DNA from: Mycosarcoma maydis
Taxonomy: Eukaryota > Basidiomycota > Ustilaginomycetes > Ustilaginales
Direction: 5' to 3'
Length of the DNA stretch: 64,000 nucleotides
Assembly (NCBI RefSeq): GCF_000328475.2
Contig: NC_026495.1
Coordinates: 310,001 to 374,000, forward strand
The translations under genes and the position numbers were made by a program. Below the pieces are notes generated by a model that saw only the letters and a program-made list of their open reading frames with translations, was not told where the DNA came from and did no database searches. Shown in pieces: positions 61,401 to 64,000 of the stretch. How positions within the stretch are numbered: position 1 is the stretch's first letter; the number at the start of each line of letters is the position of its first letter.

Positions 61401-61821
61401 TGAGACGAGCGGCACAACCCCAGTCGTAGAGGTCGTTGATGCGGATGCGCGTGTTGTTATCTTCGGGGGTGGTGGTGAGATTGTGCGGATTGGCATCGCT
61501 GGGCAGCGCTGGGTTAGTAGCGCGAGTCGCTGGCTTGTCGGCGGAAGCAGTGCCGTTGGGAGCGATAAGGGTGGGTACGCAGGCGATAATAATAGGCTTG
61601 TTCGAGTCTAACTTGGAGCGGCCACCGCGAGTACGCGCAGCAGCGTCGTTATTGGACTCGACGTCGTCCTTGAGCGCCGAGTACTGCAAGGCGGCCTTGA
61701 GGAGACTGAGAGAGTGTGCATAGGAGATGTTGATGGAAAGGAGGAGGTTGGGATGCAGAACCAGAGGATACGGGAGTGGCAAGACCGGAAGACGGTCGGG
61801 AATCGAGATGCTAGGGTTCAT
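58432..61821 (-). CDS. Peroxisomal LON protease (LON2/PLN type)
   Basis: ATP-dependent serine protease for quality control of peroxisomal matrix proteins. The complete 1129-residue frame has an N-terminal LON substrate domain (from PVLPLPYPLVLHP at about residue 13 to about 400). A long Gly/Asn-rich linker follows. The AAA+ module has Walker A GPPGTGKTS (about 653-661) and Walker B VILLDEVDK. The protease domain has the Ser-Lys dyad: Ser997 in PKDGPSAGVAM and Lys1040 in GGIREKLTAA. The last three residues are S-R-L, a type 1 peroxisomal targeting signal, and no mitochondrial presequence is visible, so it is the peroxisomal rather than the PIM1 paralogue. Length is above bacterial LON (about 780) because of linker insertions, normal for fungi. 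Confidence 0.96.
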   Translation of the reverse strand: MNPSISIPDRLPVLPLPYPLVLHPNLLLSINISYAHSLSLLKAALQYSALKDDVESNNDAAARTRGGRSKLDSNKPIIIACVPTLIAPNGTASADKPATRATNPALPSDANPHNLTTTPEDNNTRIRINDLYDWGCAARLMRLVRNPQTQTCTLLVSGLTRVRIDRWLSIRTSLTATTIDPKSNLAIPDVPIPLATATAFVDEESWPTFPEASPGDIDLVVKLKKSSAELIDAIAQLNPPIDGSTHIPSPIVGPALPLMPASLLKKLRGFMQDCRESQAALLADIVIGTLGGACEWSERVAILGDWDQRERVRHSVDAIQNGVKRVKLARELLTALSSPLNSNNKETVIRSQLEALLNQLAALNQGVAARISAISSNSGDKDDAKSGSGIIIRAPPSRNNHANDNGNGPVITGPLGTRRGSKPGNKGMSGGGLPGAGNGDDDEDEVAELAKKLEQARLSPEARKACDKELKRLTRIPQQSVERGVVITYLEIMAELPWDKITVDVESTRDPNDKALVLHKNSKSTPAPEEGIVDRARRILDAEHYGLEKVKKRLIEYLAVLELKTNQARERFEAEEAAELKTSQERRKGTPSASTDEAVAADDDAAALSADLEDGEDLVAREQGITREEIEEEKRRRRNEKLRVGDKGPILLLVGPPGTGKTSIAKSLASALQRPFTRLSLGGVRDEAEIRGHRRTYVGAMPGSIVSSLRKVGVSDPVILLDEVDKLGSGNGLHGDPMAAMLEVLDPEQNHTFSDHYINVPIDLSRVLFIATANSLDTISPPLLDRTEVIHISGYTHDEKTAIARQYLLPKQIKAQGLTSDQLVVTDEVLLKVAMGYTREAGVRTLEREIGALARAKAVEYSQSKKGTLRDEHGKPIEYDPVIREADLEKYLGPDTYEPEVAEANARPGVSTGLAYQGSGSGGILHIESLLLPPGSGYLKLTGSLGDVIRESAELALSWVKGNAFQLGIMHTRDSEFPKNDIHLHLPSGAIPKDGPSAGVAMTCALVSLFTKTPISPYLAMTGEVTLRGVVMPVGGIREKLTAASRAGIRKVLLPHRNRKDVEADLPKKVRDELEIKYVKTVWEAMEAAFGNKLFENAALALEANGFGHEHEGIREGRRLMHDMEDSRL

Positions 61822-62308
61822 GTTTGGACGCTCGAGGGTGCGACTAGGCGCTTGAGTTGTGACAAGGGCAGGGGTAGGGCTCTAAGGCGGTAGCAAGCGG
61901 CGACAGAATAAGGTGAAGTCGTCGCCACAGGCTGTAAACTGGGACGACGGTAGTGAGCGGCTGAGCGTCGACTAGGATGATGTGCAAGTTATTTGGAAGG
62001 GAGATACGAATGAGTTGTGTTGGAAGTGCGTTGGTTGGTCGACGGCAGTGACGAGAGGACGAAGAGGAGTTGGGCAGCGACGATCTAATCACGAATGTGG
62101 CGTGTGGGCGCGAGGGTAACCCTAACTGAATTTACAGATTGCGGGGAGTGAGTGAGTGAAGCTGTGTCCAAGAACGGCAACTGCAATTATGAATCACGAA
62201 TCGCACCGACACTCGTGACTTGCCGTGTTGCAAGGCTGCCTCAACGGGGGTAACTTAATTATAATATTACTTAAATACAATAAATTTGTAACGGGAGCGT
62301 TCAGTTAC

Positions 62309-62329
62309 GAGTCGTGAGTCGTGAGTCGT
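62309..62329. repeat. (GAGTCGT)x3 array
   Basis: Three perfect 7-bp units of the GACTC form, running straight into (GCGTGT) and GAGTGT-type GT-rich repeats to about 62392. Confidence 0.95.
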
Positions 62330-63048
62330 GAGTGCGTGTGCGTGTGCGTGTGCTCGTGAGTGTGTGTGAGTGCGAGTGTGAGTGTGACCTGCGTAGTCAC
62401 CCAACCGTCAGCCGTGAGTGAGCCGACCAGCTAAGTTAGCTCATCACACGATTTCACGATGAATCTAACCTAACTTAACCCCAACCGCGCCATTCGTGAT
62501 TCACGATTTTCACCTAGTTACAGTAAGTTAGTCACGAGTGTGGAGTCGGGAGGGCATGTGCGACGGCATTAGTGATTCACGATTAGGTTAGCCGCGAAAG
62601 CAAAACCCACAAACGGACAGAGAAAGTGCCAGAACACGGAACAGAGCGAAGCCGCTTGCGTCAGCCATCCATTTCGGCCGCGAATCGCCGACCTTGGCAG
62701 TCAAGGCTTGAGTCTTTACGGCAGCTGTAAAAGAATTTCTAGAAGACATTCGCGACTCACAAGCACCAGACCGCCACAGTGATAGCCGGCGCCACTCAGA
62801 AGATGAGCCAAGTTGGAACATGCACAATCTTGTACATCGATAGACGTGGACGAGTCATGAGGGTCTCTCATTGAATCTTCTGTTGGTGCAGCGGCGGGAA
62901 GCAGAGATCCTTGTCGAGTCCATGCCACTCTTCCATCACGGACACGCTTGCACAACTTCTTGTCTCTTTCCAGCGGTGACCAACATTCAGAGTCGTACCG
63001 GCACCCACGAAACCGAAAATGCCGGCAAGTTTCGACATAGTTACACTA

Positions 63049-63075
63049 ACTTAAGTTAAACTTAAGTTGACTTAG
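63049..63075. repeat. Duplicated ACTTAAGTT palindrome
   Basis: taacttaagttaaacttaag holds two copies of the near-palindrome ACTTAAGTT. Related taacttaa/taagttag phrases occur at 62248-62256, 62432-62440, 62467-62475, 62523-62530 and 32338-32346. Confidence 0.85.
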
Positions 63076-63364
63076 TCAAGGGCGCACAGATTCGTGATTG
63101 TATCCCACAGAAACCACCTGCATTCGTGATTTGTGATTTGGGTTGCCACAGATATACACGAATTGTGAAATTCGTGATTATTTCACGATCAAGTCTGCGA
63201 CTCACGACTGTGCAGACAATCACGAATATAATAATAAGACCCTGCAGCACACCGCCTCTTTAGGCTTGCGTGGCTTGCGTAGCTTGAGTCGGTGTATAAA
63301 TTTTTTTTAGACTTATCATGTGAGGTCGTGATTGTTAACATTCTTGACTTATGTGCACCGGGCT

Positions 63365-63660
63365 CTAGTGCACACTGTGACTCGTGACTTGTGACTCGTC
63401 TGGTTCGTGGTTCGTGTTACGTGGCGGAAAACCTTTGGACTTGGCATGGGGATATTTTCGAATTGGAGGGGGTTTTTTCTTTTGGAAATCATGAATCGTG
63501 CGTGAATCGTGAATCACGAATCTGTGGCTGGTTTGTAGTCGTAGGTATTCACGAGAGTTTCTGACGCTCAGCCAATCGGAATCTGAATCGTAAATCAATC
63601 GTGAATCACGAATCGGCCAGTCATGAATCAGAACCTGACTTTTTTTCGATGTGAGTCGTG
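63365..63660. repeat. Mixed GACTC/GATTC word cluster
   Basis: gtgactcgtgacttgtgact (63377 on), then gaatcgtgcgtgaatcgtga and aatcacgaatc (63492-63522), and aatcgtgaatcacgaatcgg (63597-63616). GACTC-type words occur again at 63652-63668. Confidence 0.85.
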
Positions 63661-63746
63661 AGTCAGTCAAGCTTGAATAATCTGTAGAGTAAGTCACGAG
63701 TTCGTGTGTGATGTCGGCAGACTTGGTCTTACAACTTCACGCTTAG

Positions 63747-63776
63747 AGCTTCTCGTGAGCGCGAGCGCGAGAAGCT
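63747..63776. repeat. Inverted repeat, 9-bp arms
   Basis: agcttctcg (63747-63755) and cgagaagct (63768-63776) are perfect reverse complements around a 12-nt GC-rich spacer that contains gcgag twice. Confidence 0.9.
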
Positions 63777-64000
63777 AGACTCGTGACTGTTAGAGTTGCG
63801 AGTCAAGTTGGCGCATGCCAAAAGAGGAAAACTTTTTGGTGGGACTTTGCTTGGTGGATGCTCAGCTCCCTCATCGTCACCATCCCTTTTCTTTGTTCGA
63901 CCCAGCCTCCATCTCGCAAACACATCGCATCCCGTCTCCACCGCTTGAAAACTGCCATCAGATTTGCAGCAACGCTTCGAGTCGCTCTCACGCCGCTCTC

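Larger units (their letters stand above)
61822..64000. other. Right-end intergenic region, repeat-rich
   Basis: 2.2 kb with no credible ORF. It begins with the LON promoter and then contains A/T-rich patches (62245-62292), GACTC arrays, GT-rich runs (62331-62392), a TTAAGTTA-type motif, repeat words (62490-62585, 63090-63235, 63365-63660) and a hairpin at 63747-63776. A gene may begin beyond the window edge; the last 130 bp is C/T-rich on the plus strand. Confidence 0.6.

Noticed and set aside
1..64000. tRNA, rRNA or transposon genes
   Set aside because: I looked for B-box-like GGTTCGANNCC in cloverleaf context, reverse transcriptase or transposase motifs and long terminal repeats and found none convincing. 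A dedicated scan could still find a diverged one.

Overview
The window is nuclear DNA of a fungus, most probably a smut fungus (Ustilaginaceae; Ustilago/Sporisorium type). The reasons are intron-poor genes of about 1-3 kb, serine/alanine/glutamine-rich low-complexity tails, a HOOK protein and a germinal-centre kinase of the kinds studied in Ustilago maydis, and intergenic DNA full of short ATTCGTG/ATTCACG words. The species assignment is inference from memory of gene families and style, not a database match. Two 100-N gaps (13082-13181 and 34879-34978) show that this is a draft or scaffolded assembly.

Layout from left to right: the 3' part of NOT1 (CCR4-NOT scaffold); a WW-domain ORF; a WD40 protein resembling TFIIIC subunit TFC6 (minus strand); a 4.2 kb gene-free interval with tandem repeats and the first gap; a GCK-III/Ste20 kinase facing a CaMK-type kinase; DOT1 histone H3-K79 methyltransferase; a mitochondrial carrier diverging from ALG10; a secreted multicopper oxidase facing INO1; a 3.8 kb gene-free interval with the second gap; an exo-beta-1,3-glucanase facing the dynein adaptor HOOK; a SIKE/FGFR1OP2-like coiled-coil protein; TRAPP subunit TRS31; a TRM140/METTL-type tRNA methyltransferase; an ARL5-like GTPase (three exons); GPI18; a small membrane protein of unknown function; SCD6/LSM14 (two exons); an RSC1/2-like bromodomain-BAH protein; and peroxisomal LON protease. 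The last 2.2 kb are repeat-rich and hold no recognised gene.

The genes are mostly housekeeping and cell-biology functions, with no operon or biosynthetic cluster. Loose themes are mRNA turnover and translation (NOT1, SCD6, TRM140), chromatin and transcription (DOT1, RSC, TFC6-like), trafficking and cytoskeleton (HOOK, TRS31, ARL5), ER glycan and GPI assembly (ALG10, GPI18, with INO1 supplying inositol), the cell surface (multicopper oxidase, glucanase) and signalling (GCK-III kinase, CaMK, SIKE-like STRIPAK candidate).

The least ordinary signal lies outside the genes. Almost every longer intergenic segment carries copies of an imperfect palindrome, GATTC-(AC or GT)-GAATC, often as micro-tandem arrays with a strict 7-bp period. 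Other intergenic micro-arrays of unrelated sequence (CTTGCTT, GTGGTGA, GCACGGG, GCAACAC) share the same 7-bp period. No tRNA, rRNA, CRISPR array or intact transposon was recognised.
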